From Blautia schinkii DSM 10518 (GTDB lineage: Bacteria > Bacillota > Clostridia > Lachnospirales > Lachnospiraceae), in the NCBI GenBank assembly GCA_000702025.1, contig JNKJ01000011.1, positions 62,001 to 126,000 on the forward strand: 64,000 nucleotides of DNA, written 5' to 3'. The first letter of the stretch is position 1, and the number at the start of each line of letters is the position of its first letter. The translations under genes and the position numbers were made by a program. Shown here piece after piece: positions 48,959 to 58,500 of this stretch. Under the pieces are notes generated by a model that was not told where the DNA came from, searched no databases, and saw only the letters and a list, made by a program, of their open reading frames with translations.

Positions 48959-50284
48959 TCAGTCTTCCTCCTGATATAAGGGGAGCAGGATATCCAGATT
49001 GAATTTGCCGTGTTTTAGAGACATTAGTAAATCCCCGTCATATTTTTTTACGATATAAACCATGCTTTTTACTCCGAAGCCATGTTTCGTTTTATCCTTC
49101 TTATCTGTTACCGGAACACCGTCCTCGAATTGCAGAGCGACGCTGCACCTATTTTCCAGATGAATCAGCACCATATCATGATGATGCTTGATCTGGAGGC
49201 TGATCACCCGCTCTCCCTCCTTTTCCTTCAACACCCGCTCCAGCGCATTGTCCAGCGCATTTCCCATAAGCGCATATATATCTGCCGGGGTCATATAGGA
49301 AATCATCCGCCCCTCCACCATGCAGCTGAATTCTATTTTCCGTTCATTGAAAATCAAGGTCTTTTCCCGAAGCACGTAGTCAAGGACACTACATCCTGTA
49401 TGGTAAGTGGCGTCATAGATGGAAACGGCCGCCCCGATTTCCTGCAGATACTCGTCCCTTGATTTGTCGTCAGCTATTTTTGCCAGCGCCTTTATCTGAT
49501 GCTTCAGGTCGTGACATTTCATATTGATGATATCAATCGCCTCCTTAGAGCTTTTCTGCTGAATATTCGAAAGCTGGAGAAGCTGCTCAATCATCTCCTG
49601 CTCGCGCTTCATGCTGTTTTCCCGCAGCACATAATATTCCATAAAAAGTACAAGCACACTGCATAAAAAGCTGTATGCCGGACAGATGATCTCGCCGATC
49701 CTGGTTCCCTGGTATTCCTGCGGATAGGACCAATAGACGCTGAAGCCAATAGCAAACATCATGACCACCAATGCAAGCACGGCAATTCTGAAATCGCTGT
49801 CCTGAAGCTCGTTTCCTCTTTTTCTTGTACGAATAATTAGGAAATAGACGATTACCGCCCCCAGTACATAAATTGCATATCTCGTGAGTAAAAGGTGGGG
49901 CAGGCTCCCGTATAGCTTATATTCACGGTGTGCCAGATAGAGGAGAATCCTGCTGAGCACAAAAGTCATATGCTCTACGGCATAACCACCGCCCAAGATA
50001 AAAATAAGTTCAGGAAGTTCCAGCTCAAAGCTTCCTAAAATTGGCAATATTGTTAAGATTGCATATCCGACATATAAAAGGATATACGAAAGCATGGAAC
50101 CGGACATCTCAGATGTGAGAAATGATTCCCAGAGATACCCCAGCAGGATTTCTATAAATAAAAAGGCCATAAGTCTCGGCACGAAATATTTCTTTCTTTG
50201 TACATGGATCAAAAATACAGTTTCCGAAATGAGAAGCTGAAAAGTAAACTGAACGTAATTGCTTGCCAAAAATTCATAGAGCAT
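48959..50284 (-). CDS. GHKL-domain sensor histidine kinase (AgrC-like)
   Basis: Protein of 441 residues: six or so N-terminal transmembrane helices (to ~215) form the sensing part. A coiled region ~225-250 and the phosphoacceptor motif MKCHDLKHQIKAL follow. A GHKL ATPase domain (ALMGNALDNALE, GFGVKSMVYIVKKY) completes the kinase. AgrC-like kinases often sense peptides. No peptide precursor gene is obvious here. It pairs with the response regulator gene 1 base upstream. Confidence 0.9.
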   Translation of the reverse strand: MLYEFLASNYVQFTFQLLISETVFLIHVQRKKYFVPRLMAFLFIEILLGYLWESFLTSEMSGSMLSYILLYVGYAILTILPILGSFELELPELIFILGGGYAVEHMTFVLSRILLYLAHREYKLYGSLPHLLLTRYAIYVLGAVIVYFLIIRTRKRGNELQDSDFRIAVLALVVMMFAIGFSVYWSYPQEYQGTRIGEIICPAYSFLCSVLVLFMEYYVLRENSMKREQEMIEQLLQLSNIQQKSSKEAIDIINMKCHDLKHQIKALAKIADDKSRDEYLQEIGAAVSIYDATYHTGCSVLDYVLREKTLIFNERKIEFSCMVEGRMISYMTPADIYALMGNALDNALERVLKEKEGERVISLQIKHHHDMVLIHLENRCSVALQFEDGVPVTDKKDKTKHGFGVKSMVYIVKKYDGDLLMSLKHGKFNLDILLPLYQEED

Positions 50285-50285
50285 C

Positions 50286-50990
50286 TTACATACCTCCCAT
50301 AAAATTAATATAATCCTCTGTGAAGGCCTTCTTTAACCGCCTGGAAAGCGGCAGCTCCCGGTCAGTGGTCAGCCGGATGCTGTCCTTTCCCACACGTCTG
50401 ACATAATTCAAATTCACAAGACAGCCTGCGGTGCACTCAGAGAACGCAAGTGAACCCAGCTTACTTTTTATCTCCTTGATGCTTCCTCTTGTCTGGTAAT
50501 CCTCCTGTCTGGTATGAAACAGAACGTAATCCCGGTCTTTTTCTATGTATAGGATGTCGGAAACACCAATCCGAAACACACCGTCTTTATTACTGATTAA
50601 AATATCCTGTTCTCTGTGGGTCTCTATAAAACGGAATGCTTTTTCAAGCTTCATGGAGAAATTGTAGTACCCTACCGGCTTTACCATGAAGTCGATTGCC
50701 TGTACCTCATAGCCCTCAATGGCATACTGCGCAAGCCCTGTAATAAATATGATGCCAACAGACTGGTCTTTTCCCCGTATCTCCCGGGCCACATCCAGAC
50801 CGCTGCTGCCCGGCATTTCGATATCCAGAAAAATGACGTCGTAATCCCCATGATACTCCTCCAGGAAATCAAAGCTTGCATGAAAGACCTTTATCTCAAA
50901 GGGAAGATTATGCTCATTCTGAAACTGCTCCAAATATTTCACAATGCGCTGTCTGTCATCGAAAGAATCGTCAACCACTGCTATTCTCAT
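50286..50990 (-). CDS. LytTR-family response regulator
   Basis: Protein of 234 residues: receiver domain with acidic pocket (RIAVVDDSFDD), phospho-Asp in VIFLDIEMPGSSG, Thr/Ser in GLAQY region and conserved Lys (VKPVGYYNF). It ends with a LytTR DNA-binding domain (DILYIEKDRDYVLFHTRQED, EIKSKLGSLAFSECTAGCLV, LPLSRRLKKAFTEDYI). The start at 50990 has GGAGAAAGGTACAG upstream. It probably activates the GH3 gene through the 21-base-spaced repeats. Confidence 0.9.
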   Translation of the reverse strand: MRIAVVDDSFDDRQRIVKYLEQFQNEHNLPFEIKVFHASFDFLEEYHGDYDVIFLDIEMPGSSGLDVAREIRGKDQSVGIIFITGLAQYAIEGYEVQAIDFMVKPVGYYNFSMKLEKAFRFIETHREQDILISNKDGVFRIGVSDILYIEKDRDYVLFHTRQEDYQTRGSIKEIKSKLGSLAFSECTAGCLVNLNYVRRVGKDSIRLTTDRELPLSRRLKKAFTEDYINFMGGM

Positions 50991-51024
50991 CTGTACCTTT
51001 CTCCTCTCCTCAATACCTCTTCCG

Positions 51025-51246
51025 TTACTTTTTGATTTGATAAACCAGATAATCCAGACAGCAAATCCTCTTCTCTTCCATATGCACAATATTTAAAAGC
51101 TGTTTTCGATGCGTCTCTAATAATTCCAATTGTTTTTCTTTTTGATTTTTATCAAAGTATAAAAGAAAATCCTTAATCATATCCTCACAGCACCCTGCAT
51201 CCTTTAAATTTTGAATAACCGCCTCTCTGGATTCGAAATTCACCAT
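51025..51246 (-). CDS. Small helical protein preceding the two-component genes
   Basis: Protein of 73 residues, MVNFESREAVIQNLKDAGCC then EDMIKDFLLYFDKNQKEKQL. All helical, with paired Cys (CC at 19-20 and CC later in RICCLDY). A family I have seen in Lachnospiraceae but cannot name. It has its own promoter and lies 34 bases before the response regulator, so it is the first gene of that transcript. The ATG at 51246 follows GGGGGTGTGTACAAA. Confidence 0.65.
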   Translation of the reverse strand: MVNFESREAVIQNLKDAGCCEDMIKDFLLYFDKNQKEKQLELLETHRKQLLNIVHMEEKRICCLDYLVYQIKK

Positions 51247-51274
51247 TTTGTACACACCCCCTGTCATATTAGTC

Positions 51275-51303
51275 AGTATAATTCCCTGGTTGATAAATAA
51301 CAA
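51275..51303 (-). promoter_or_regulatory. Sigma-A promoter of the two-component operon
   Basis: Minus strand TTGTTA (51298-51303), 17-base spacer, TATACT (51275-51280), about 30 bases before the small gene start. Confidence 0.7.
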
Positions 51304-51330
51304 ATACTTATATTAAATCGTATTGTATAG

Positions 51331-51360
51331 TTGAAACCTATGAATTCTTTGTGCTACAAT
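51331..51360 (+). promoter_or_regulatory. Promoter of the lysR gene
   Basis: Plus strand TTGAAA (51331-51336), 18-base spacer, TACAAT (51355-51360), leading to the LysR start at 51457 with a ~90-base leader. Confidence 0.65.
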
Positions 51361-51456
51361 GAATTTAAACACACTCAATGTTTTAACTTTGAAAGGGAAA
51401 GGATATCGGCAGACCGGTACGAGTACCCACACACTATTATCCAGGAGGTATCTTAT

Positions 51457-52356
51457 ATGGAATTACGCGTTCTCCAGTATTTTCTTGCGATTGCAAGAGA
51501 ACAGAGCATTGTCCATGCGGCAGAATCGCTGCATCTTTCCCAGCCCACACTTTCCACCCAGATTAAAAACCTGGAAACAGAGCTGGGGAAACAATTGCTC
51601 ATCCGCGGTACGAAAGGCTCACGAAAGGTAACACTAACTGAGGAAGGAATGATTTTGCGGAAACGCGCGGAAGAGATTCTGGAATTGGTTAAAAAGACAG
51701 AAAATGAGATCACCCTCTCGGATGACCTTATTGTAGGAGATATTTATATCGGAGCCGGAGAAACCGACACTATGCGGCTCATAGCAAAGGCGGCGAAAAA
51801 AATCCGAAATGCCCATCCCGGAATCCAGATTCATCTTTCAAGCGGAAACAGCGTATTTGTGAAAGAGCGCCTGGACAAAGGCCTGCTTGATTTCGGCATT
51901 GTATTCGGGCCGGTGGATCTGACAAAATATAATGCACAGAAAGTACCAGTAAAGGATGTTTGGGGAGTATTGATGCGCAAAGATTCTCCTCTTGCGAAAA
52001 AAGACTACATTTCCCCAGAAGATCTGTGGGACAAGCCCTTAATCCTCTCCCAGCAGGAAGACAGAGGCGGACGGGTGCTTCAGTGGTTTGGACGGCAGTC
52101 TTCTGAGCTGAATATCGTTGCCACCTTTAACCTGATCTTCAACGCCTCCCTGCTGGTGGAGGAGGGCTTAGGTTATGCGGTCAGCTTTGATAAAATCATC
52201 AATACAACGGGGGACAGCAATCTCTGCTTCCGGCCGCTGACTCCCGGGCTTGAAGATGAATTGCATATCATATGGAAGAAATATCAGGTATTTTCCAAAC
52301 CAGCCGAAAAATTTATCCGCGTATTACAGGAGGTTATAGATACGTACACTAAGTAA
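51457..52356 (+). CDS. LysR-family transcription regulator
   Basis: Protein of 299 residues starting MELRVLQYFLAIAREQSIVH, HTH ~18-38 (AESLHLSQPTLSTQIKNLE), effector-binding domain beyond ~90. It is closely similar in layout to the LysR at 29,977 (both open MELRVL-YF). The start at 51457 has AGGAGGTATCTTAT upstream. The longer in-frame ATG at 51331 lies in the -35 box. Target unknown: the neighbour on the other side of its promoter is the two-component operon. Confidence 0.9.
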   Translation: MELRVLQYFLAIAREQSIVHAAESLHLSQPTLSTQIKNLETELGKQLLIRGTKGSRKVTLTEEGMILRKRAEEILELVKKTENEITLSDDLIVGDIYIGAGETDTMRLIAKAAKKIRNAHPGIQIHLSSGNSVFVKERLDKGLLDFGIVFGPVDLTKYNAQKVPVKDVWGVLMRKDSPLAKKDYISPEDLWDKPLILSQQEDRGGRVLQWFGRQSSELNIVATFNLIFNASLLVEEGLGYAVSFDKIINTTGDSNLCFRPLTPGLEDELHIIWKKYQVFSKPAEKFIRVLQEVIDTYTK

Positions 52357-52410
52357 AGAAATGCCTGCTGTACCAACCACTGTAAATTCCTTCAAGCGAA
52401 CATTTTTTCG

Positions 52411-53013
52411 TCATAGCCGTCTGAAATATAAGTAGCAGGACAAAGGAACAATTTTTTCGAGCTTCAGCTCAATGTTTCTCTCGGCAAACCTTATAAAACC
52501 ACGGTGTTCATAAAATTGATAGGTACACGCATTATCTGTATATAAGAAAATGGATTTTCCCCTTTCCCGTTTTTCTAATTCGGCCAGTAGCATGCTTCCG
52601 GTTCCTTTTCTACTGTTATCAGGGTCTGCTGCAAGGAAAATCAATTCACCGTCCAGGATATGCTCTCTCCTGCACTCTTTGAGCATATCCTTATTTGCTG
52701 TATCATAGGAATTTATCCCGTCCTTCACAAACACTCTCTGCAGCCATTCAAAAACGGCAACATAAATTTGTTTTCCTAAAGACTTACAACAAGGAGATTC
52801 CCCATATATTTCAGCCAAAAGAACTCCCGCAAGCTCATCCCCGTCATAAGCCGCAATAATCTGTGTGGCACGATTGAGCTCCATGTACAGAAAATATCGT
52901 CCATACAATTTCAAAAGGAGCTCACTGCTCATATACCAATTGAAATGCATGCCTTTTATTGCATACTGAATTGCTTTCTTATAATCTTTCTTTTTTAAAG
53001 TCTTAATCTGCAT
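52411..53013 (-). CDS. GNAT acetyltransferase
   Basis: Protein of 200 residues. It has a GNAT fold with acetyl-CoA loop DPDNSRKGTGSMLLAELEKR and the C-terminal FYEHRGFIRFAE motif. N-terminal part MQIKTLKKKDYKKAIQYAIK is basic. Substrate unknown. The start has GGAAGGAAAGCAT upstream. It is divergent from the TetR gene and convergent with LysR. Confidence 0.85.
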   Translation of the reverse strand: MQIKTLKKKDYKKAIQYAIKGMHFNWYMSSELLLKLYGRYFLYMELNRATQIIAAYDGDELAGVLLAEIYGESPCCKSLGKQIYVAVFEWLQRVFVKDGINSYDTANKDMLKECRREHILDGELIFLAADPDNSRKGTGSMLLAELEKRERGKSIFLYTDNACTYQFYEHRGFIRFAERNIELKLEKIVPLSCYLYFRRL

Positions 53014-53057
53014 ATGCTTTCCTTCCCAGTTATATTCAGTTGAATAAACGACAGTTG

Positions 53058-53086
53058 TTGCCTAATACACATATTTTAAGTATAAT
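53058..53086 (+). promoter_or_regulatory. Promoter of the tetR-type gene
   Basis: Plus strand TTGCCT (53058-53063), 17 bases, perfect TATAAT (53081-53086). In the leader at 53126-53141 a near-palindrome TGTCGTCAAGACAACA (one mismatch between arms) is a candidate operator for the encoded regulator. Confidence 0.7.
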
Positions 53087-53195
53087 GGATTTATAGGAAT
53101 ATACCATCTGCAATCGCTCGGAATGTGTCGTCAAGACAACAGATATATTGAACAATGTCGCTTTTTAATTAAAATTTAAGAACTGGGGGATTTAC

Positions 53196-53771
53196 ATGGA
53201 CAGAAAAACAGACCGCCGCTCGGTAAAAACACAGAGAGCACTCAAAAAAGCATTTGCGGCTTTATTAAACCAAAAGCCATTAAAGAATATTACTGTCAAA
53301 GAACTAACAGACCTTGCAGATATCCATCGTGCCACCTTCTACACACATTACGAGGATGTATTGGATTTATACCGGGATTTTGAAAATGACATATTTGAAA
53401 ATCTGACTCACATTTTCGAGGACCCGTCTTTGAGCTCCTACCAATCTTTTTACAACGCATTGTTAGACTATGTACAGGATAACCCGATCATCGCAAAAAT
53501 ATTGTTTTCGAATTCAGAGAATTTTTCCTCTCCTCTCTTACAGAAATTATTGGATTACCTTATTACCGCGTGCAAAAAAGTATGGTCCGAAGAAAATAAT
53601 TTGACAGAAATAACTACTGAGCTGGAGTATTTTGCGCACTACCGTATTCATGGCATTATCGCGATAATCAGGCATTGGATATGCTGCGATTACTCTATGC
53701 CTTTAGATGAGCTAAAAATACTTATAGCAAAATTAGATGCAACCGTTGATTCCCTTATGCTCAACAATTGA
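53196..53771 (+). CDS. TetR/AcrR-family regulator
   Basis: Protein of 191 residues: HTH in the N-terminal 60 (TQRALKKAFAALLNQKPLKN, ITVKELTDLADIHRATFYTH) and an all-helical ligand domain. The basic start MDRKTDRRSVKTQRALKKAF and the HRATFYTHYEDV motif match the DhaS-like TetR group. The start at 53196 has a weak GGGGG 7 bases upstream. No drug pump is directly adjacent: the MATE gene is 6 kb away. A dyad in its own leader suggests autoregulation. Confidence 0.87.
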   Translation: MDRKTDRRSVKTQRALKKAFAALLNQKPLKNITVKELTDLADIHRATFYTHYEDVLDLYRDFENDIFENLTHIFEDPSLSSYQSFYNALLDYVQDNPIIAKILFSNSENFSSPLLQKLLDYLITACKKVWSEENNLTEITTELEYFAHYRIHGIIAIIRHWICCDYSMPLDELKILIAKLDATVDSLMLNN

Positions 53772-53814
53772 AAAGACTGCCGTCCTTCTCGCGTCCTACT
53801 GTTCCCGCCATATC

Positions 53815-53908
53815 CGGGAGCTCACAGGCAGCTCCTACAGCGCCATGCCGAGTGTTTAAGCAGACCTTCGGAATGACTCCCGGAAAGTACCGGGAGTGCA
53901 GTAATTGA
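53815..53908 (+). pseudogene. AraC-family regulator, extreme C-terminal fragment
   Basis: After a frame that reads GSSYSAMPSV, a +1 shift gives VFKQTFGMTPGKYRECSN and a stop at 53906. This is the typical end of an AraC HTH domain (S-YF-RVFK-x-x-GMTP-x-x-YR). No upstream remainder is found. The rest of 53,772-54,072 holds only the promoter of the AAA+ gene. Confidence 0.6.
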
Positions 53909-53973
53909 AATACTACAGAACCCTTCCTTTCCGGAAGCATCGGGAAACTTTAAGAATTTTTTTCAATGAAAGG

Positions 53974-54002
53974 TTTCCATCCTGACAAAAAACTTATATA
54001 AT
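53974..54002 (+). promoter_or_regulatory. Promoter of the Lon-like AAA+ gene
   Basis: Plus strand TTTCCA (53974-53979), 17 bases, perfect TATAAT (53997-54002), with a 70-base leader to the ATG at 54073. Confidence 0.6.
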
Positions 54003-54072
54003 TGGAAATATATGAGATAAGAGCTGCCAGTACAGCATTGCATCAAAATCACATTACTAAGGAGAAAGTATC

Positions 54073-55560
54073 ATGCCAGTTTTTGATTTTACTAATACAT
54101 CATCAGACAAGAAAGCCCAAGCAGTATGCACCTACACCACCTTTGCATCCAACGAAGGTACCGCCACGCCTGAGAAGCCGATCATGGTCCTGGATAATCA
54201 TGCGCGGGAGTGGAAGCATCATTCCTGCGGTGTTTTCACGAACCCCGGCATACGGACAGCATTTGAGTTTGACGAGAAGGGCGGAACCGTGAGCGCCGAT
54301 ATTCTGCAGATTGACGCAAGGTTTGTGAGCCTCCTCAAATGGCTCGGAGAAAGCCGGATTAACGTGCGCCTCTCCGGGAAGAATCTGGATGAGGGCTATG
54401 CAGTATACAAAATCCGCGAGATTGCCTTTGGCGGAGGGACGAAGCTTTCTGCAGAGGACGGTTTCTTGCAGTATATGATTGAAAGACTCCTCGCAAGCAA
54501 CGCGCCCGCCGAGGAGCCGGAGGATGAGGATGCCGAGGAAGTAGGCGACAGTATGAAGCTCACCAGCCTGCAGAGCATTACAGACTTCATGACCTGCGCT
54601 GGCAAAACCCTCCCGGACAATATCCGGCTCTGGGCGCGCAGAAATCTTGCGGTAGCCAAGTCCCACGAGGTGACTCCTGAGGAGAGGCGTCATGCACAGC
54701 GCGCGCTCTCTATTATGATGAACATTCAGTGGAAAAATAATTACTTTGAGTCAATTGATCCGGAAGAAGCCCGGAGAATATTAGACGAAGAGCTGTACGG
54801 AATGGAACGGGTGAAGCAGCGTATCATTGAAACGATCATCCAGATCAACCGCACCCACACTCTTCCGGCATACGGTCTCTTATTGGTAGGCCCGGCCGGA
54901 ACCGGAAAATCACAGATTGCCTACGCGGTGGCCCGTATCCTGAAGCTCCCCTGGACCACCCTGGATATGAGCTCCATCAATGATCCCGAGCAGCTCACAG
55001 GCAGCTCCAGAATTTACGCAAACGCAAAACCCGGAATCATAATGGAAGCCTTCTCCATGGCAGGAGAATCCAATCTCGTGTTTATCATCAATGAATTAGA
55101 TAAGGCTGCCTCAGGAAAGGGCAACGGCAATCCTGCGGATGTGCTGCTGACCTTACTAGACAACCTTGGATTTACAGATAATTATATAGAATGTATGGTA
55201 CCCACGGTAGGCGTATACCCCATTGCCACAGCCAACGACAAGCGGCAGATCAGCGCGCCTTTGATGTCACGCTTTGCTGTGATCGAGATTCCCGACTATA
55301 CGCCGGAGGAGAAAAAGATCATCTTCTCCAAATTTGCGCTGCCGAAGGTTTTAAAACGAATGGGCCTAACCCCGGATGAATGTATTGTTTCCTCCCAGGC
55401 CCTGGATACCGTGATTGAAAAATATGCGGACACCACAGGGATCCGTGATCTGGAGCAGGCCGCTGAGCACTTCGCAGCCAATGCACTGTATCAGATTGAG
55501 GTAAACCACGTTACCTCCGTCACCTTTACCGCGGACATGGCACGGGAATTACTGTCTTGA
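54073..55560 (+). CDS. Lon-like AAA+ ATPase without protease domain
   Basis: Protein of 495 residues. The N-terminal ~230 residues match nothing I know and contain an acidic stretch (EEPEDEDAEEVGD, 147-159). Residues ~235-470 are a Lon-type AAA+ module. It comprises LYGMERVKQRIIETI, Walker A GPAGTGKS (273-280), Walker B VFIINELDKA with Asn340 in place of the usual Asp before Glu341, and sensor-1 TAND (388). Arg400 (SRF) and sensor-2 GIRDLE complete it. The chain stops where the Ser-Lys protease domain of Lon would begin. It may remodel or bind proteins without degrading them. It ends tail-to-tail with the hybrid kinase gene, overlapping 12 bases. Confidence 0.8.
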   Translation: MPVFDFTNTSSDKKAQAVCTYTTFASNEGTATPEKPIMVLDNHAREWKHHSCGVFTNPGIRTAFEFDEKGGTVSADILQIDARFVSLLKWLGESRINVRLSGKNLDEGYAVYKIREIAFGGGTKLSAEDGFLQYMIERLLASNAPAEEPEDEDAEEVGDSMKLTSLQSITDFMTCAGKTLPDNIRLWARRNLAVAKSHEVTPEERRHAQRALSIMMNIQWKNNYFESIDPEEARRILDEELYGMERVKQRIIETIIQINRTHTLPAYGLLLVGPAGTGKSQIAYAVARILKLPWTTLDMSSINDPEQLTGSSRIYANAKPGIIMEAFSMAGESNLVFIINELDKAASGKGNGNPADVLLTLLDNLGFTDNYIECMVPTVGVYPIATANDKRQISAPLMSRFAVIEIPDYTPEEKKIIFSKFALPKVLKRMGLTPDECIVSSQALDTVIEKYADTTGIRDLEQAAEHFAANALYQIEVNHVTSVTFTADMARELLS

Positions 55561-58500
55561 ACCCAGCAGACGACACAAGGTGATTCTTAAATTATTTACA
55601 TCTATAGGCTTTGATATATGCGCGGTCATACCCGCATCCAGACACGACTGTACATCCTCAGCGAACGCATTTGCCGTCATGGCAATAATCGGAACCTGCT
55701 TTGCGTCGGGACGCTCCATCTGTCTGATCTTGCGGGTGGCCTCATAGCCATTCATCTGAGGCATCTGGATATCCATCAGGATCGCGTCATACGTTCCCGG
55801 CTCAGACTGGGCAAACGCCTCCACAGCCTGCATACCGTTCCCTTTCACTACATGTCCGACTCCGAAAAGATCAAGGAATCCACAGGTGATTTCGGCGTTA
55901 ATATTATTGTCCTCTGCAACAAGAACGTTCCTGCCATATAATAAAGCATCATTTTGTACATCCATGGCAGACGTATAGGTTTCATTTGGATGTACATAAT
56001 GCTCCTGCGCCTGTTTATATTCCAGTTCTACCACGAAGCAGCTTCCTTTGCCCGGCTCACTTTTTACAGAGATACTTCCGCCCATCAGGTCCACAAGTCC
56101 CTTGGTGATACTTAAGCCAAGACCTGTCCCCTCGATCTGTGCCGTATTATCGCTCCGCACAAAGGGTTCAAAAACATGGGAAAGGAACTCCTCTTTCATG
56201 CCCATTCCTGTATCAGTGACGGTAAACCTGTACCGGACAGCATTCCGTTGCCCTGCCGGGATTTCTTCTGCAAGAAAATCCACTCTGCCGCCCTCGGGCG
56301 TAAACTTCACCGCATTGCTCAACAGATTTATGAAAACCTGATTCGTACGCAGAAAGTCCCCATAAAAATAGCGATGGGTAATTCCCTCTGTGCGTATTCC
56401 GAACTTCAGACCATACGCCTTAGCCTGCGGCGTCATTATGACGGAAAGCTGGTCCAATAGCTCAGACAACGAAATATACTGTATGTTCAATTCTATTTTT
56501 GAACCGTCAATCTTGCTCATATCCAGCACATCATTAATGAGACTCAGCAGATGTTTGGAGGAAACCGATATTTTGCTCAAATATTCCTCCACACGTTCCC
56601 TGCTGTCAAGATGAGCTAACGCAAGCTCCGTCATTCCCATGATCGCATTCATAGGGGTACGGATATCATGGCTCATGGCAGAGAGAAATTCACTTTTCGC
56701 ACGGTCGGCTTTCCGCGCTTTTTCCAGAGCTTTTTTCAACTCATCCTGGGATTTTCGTTCCGCGGCAAGCATATCTGTCACATCCGCCCGCACCATACAG
56801 ATGGTCTTATGATTCTGATCTCCCCACAGCACATTAATCTGCTTATACCGCACTTTACCGTCCGTATGGGAAGGCATCAGAAATTCATAGCCGGATGGTC
56901 TTTCCTCCAGACCGTTGATGAGATTTTTCAGCAGAAATTTATTCTCTTTTTCATCTTCCGGCCTAATTTCATATTGTTCTATAAAGTTGTCAATGGACTT
57001 GTCATAATCTTCAATGATATAAGGAGGCAGATTTTCCAGTATTGTCTGGCGCGTATACATCACAAGCCTTCTTGAGCTTACATCGATAAAACCTGCCAAA
57101 TCAAAGGTATAAGCAATCATATTAAGCAGACCCTGCTGCTCCTGCACGGAATCCGTGATATCGGCTCTTGACAGGCACACGCGTCCAAGTCTCAGGTCCA
57201 CAGCGGAAACCGTCATATTCTTTGCACAGATATCTCCATTATCATCGTAAACAGAGTAAGAAAAGGTATAAGAATCCTCTCTCTGCAGCCGTTCCAACAT
57301 AAGCTTTGGCTCAAGACATTTCAAATAATTCTCTTGATCTCTGGGTACAACTCTTTCCGCCTGCATATGCGCAATCCACTTTGTATGAGAACCCTGGCTG
57401 GGAGGAAGGACGCGGGCCTTCTCATTACACGTGATCATGGTATAATGGTCATTGGGCAAATCCACATCCACAACAAAATCATGACCTTTCACAGACAACT
57501 GATGCATGATGCGGTTAAAAATCGTATCCTCCGTGATATCCGTAACTGTTAAAATACCGGTCAGATCATCCGTATCCGGTGCCACGACCATATTCATTTT
57601 AAACTGCACATATCGTCCTGCCGCATCATCGGGAAGCTTGATAAAACACTCCATAATGCGCTCTGTCTCATTGCGACGGAAAGCCTCCAGAGACGCCTGG
57701 CGCAAAAATGTGCTCAAAAACTTCTGCCGCTGTTCAGAATCCACGATCAGTCCAGAAAGGCCGGTAAAAAACACTTCACGGTTATTACCGAATCTTTTCA
57801 GCGGGTCCAGGTTCGTATAATCAATGATTTCAAATATTTTATTCTGCGTCACATTGCAATGTCCCACAATCAGTGCGTTAGGGCCGGGAGTACGATAATG
57901 CTGCAGGATCAGATCATTGTATTGTCTGCGTACCCTCTCCTGCTCTTCCCGTTCCTTCGTAATATCATGATACACTGCATAAAGCCGCCTCTTCCCATGT
58001 AAATTAGGGATTAAGGAAAGGGAGACCTTCACCCATATATAGCCGTCCTTTCCCTTTTTCAGACGATAAATCGTCTCGAAATGATTTTCACCGCCATCCA
58101 GATATCTGACAAGCCAATTCTTTAAACTGCTCAGATCATCGGGGTGCACACCGCTCATGGCATCCTTACTGTACATCTCCCATGCCTCATCCAAGCTCAT
58201 ATCTGTCATTGCGGCAAAGCCATCTGAAATATATTCCGGTATCAGACTGCCGTCATCTGTATAATTCACAACCGCGATACCGCCGGGCAGATTCTTTACG
58301 ACCGTATGAAAATATTCCTCCAGGCGCTCATTCTCTTCCTGGGTTTTTACTGTCTCTGTCACATCACGTACTAGCCTGATATACGCAGGTACGCCGTTCC
58401 AGTTCGTTTCCAGCACCCGCGCCATATAAAAGCTTCCCTTATCACCGACGTTCATCTCATGCTCCACACCGTCCGATGACCTGTTTTTAAGGGAACAGAA

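Noticed and set aside
53126..53141. A riboswitch-like leader before the TetR gene
   Set aside because: Only one short imperfect dyad is present, without a terminator or conserved aptamer features. An operator is more likely.
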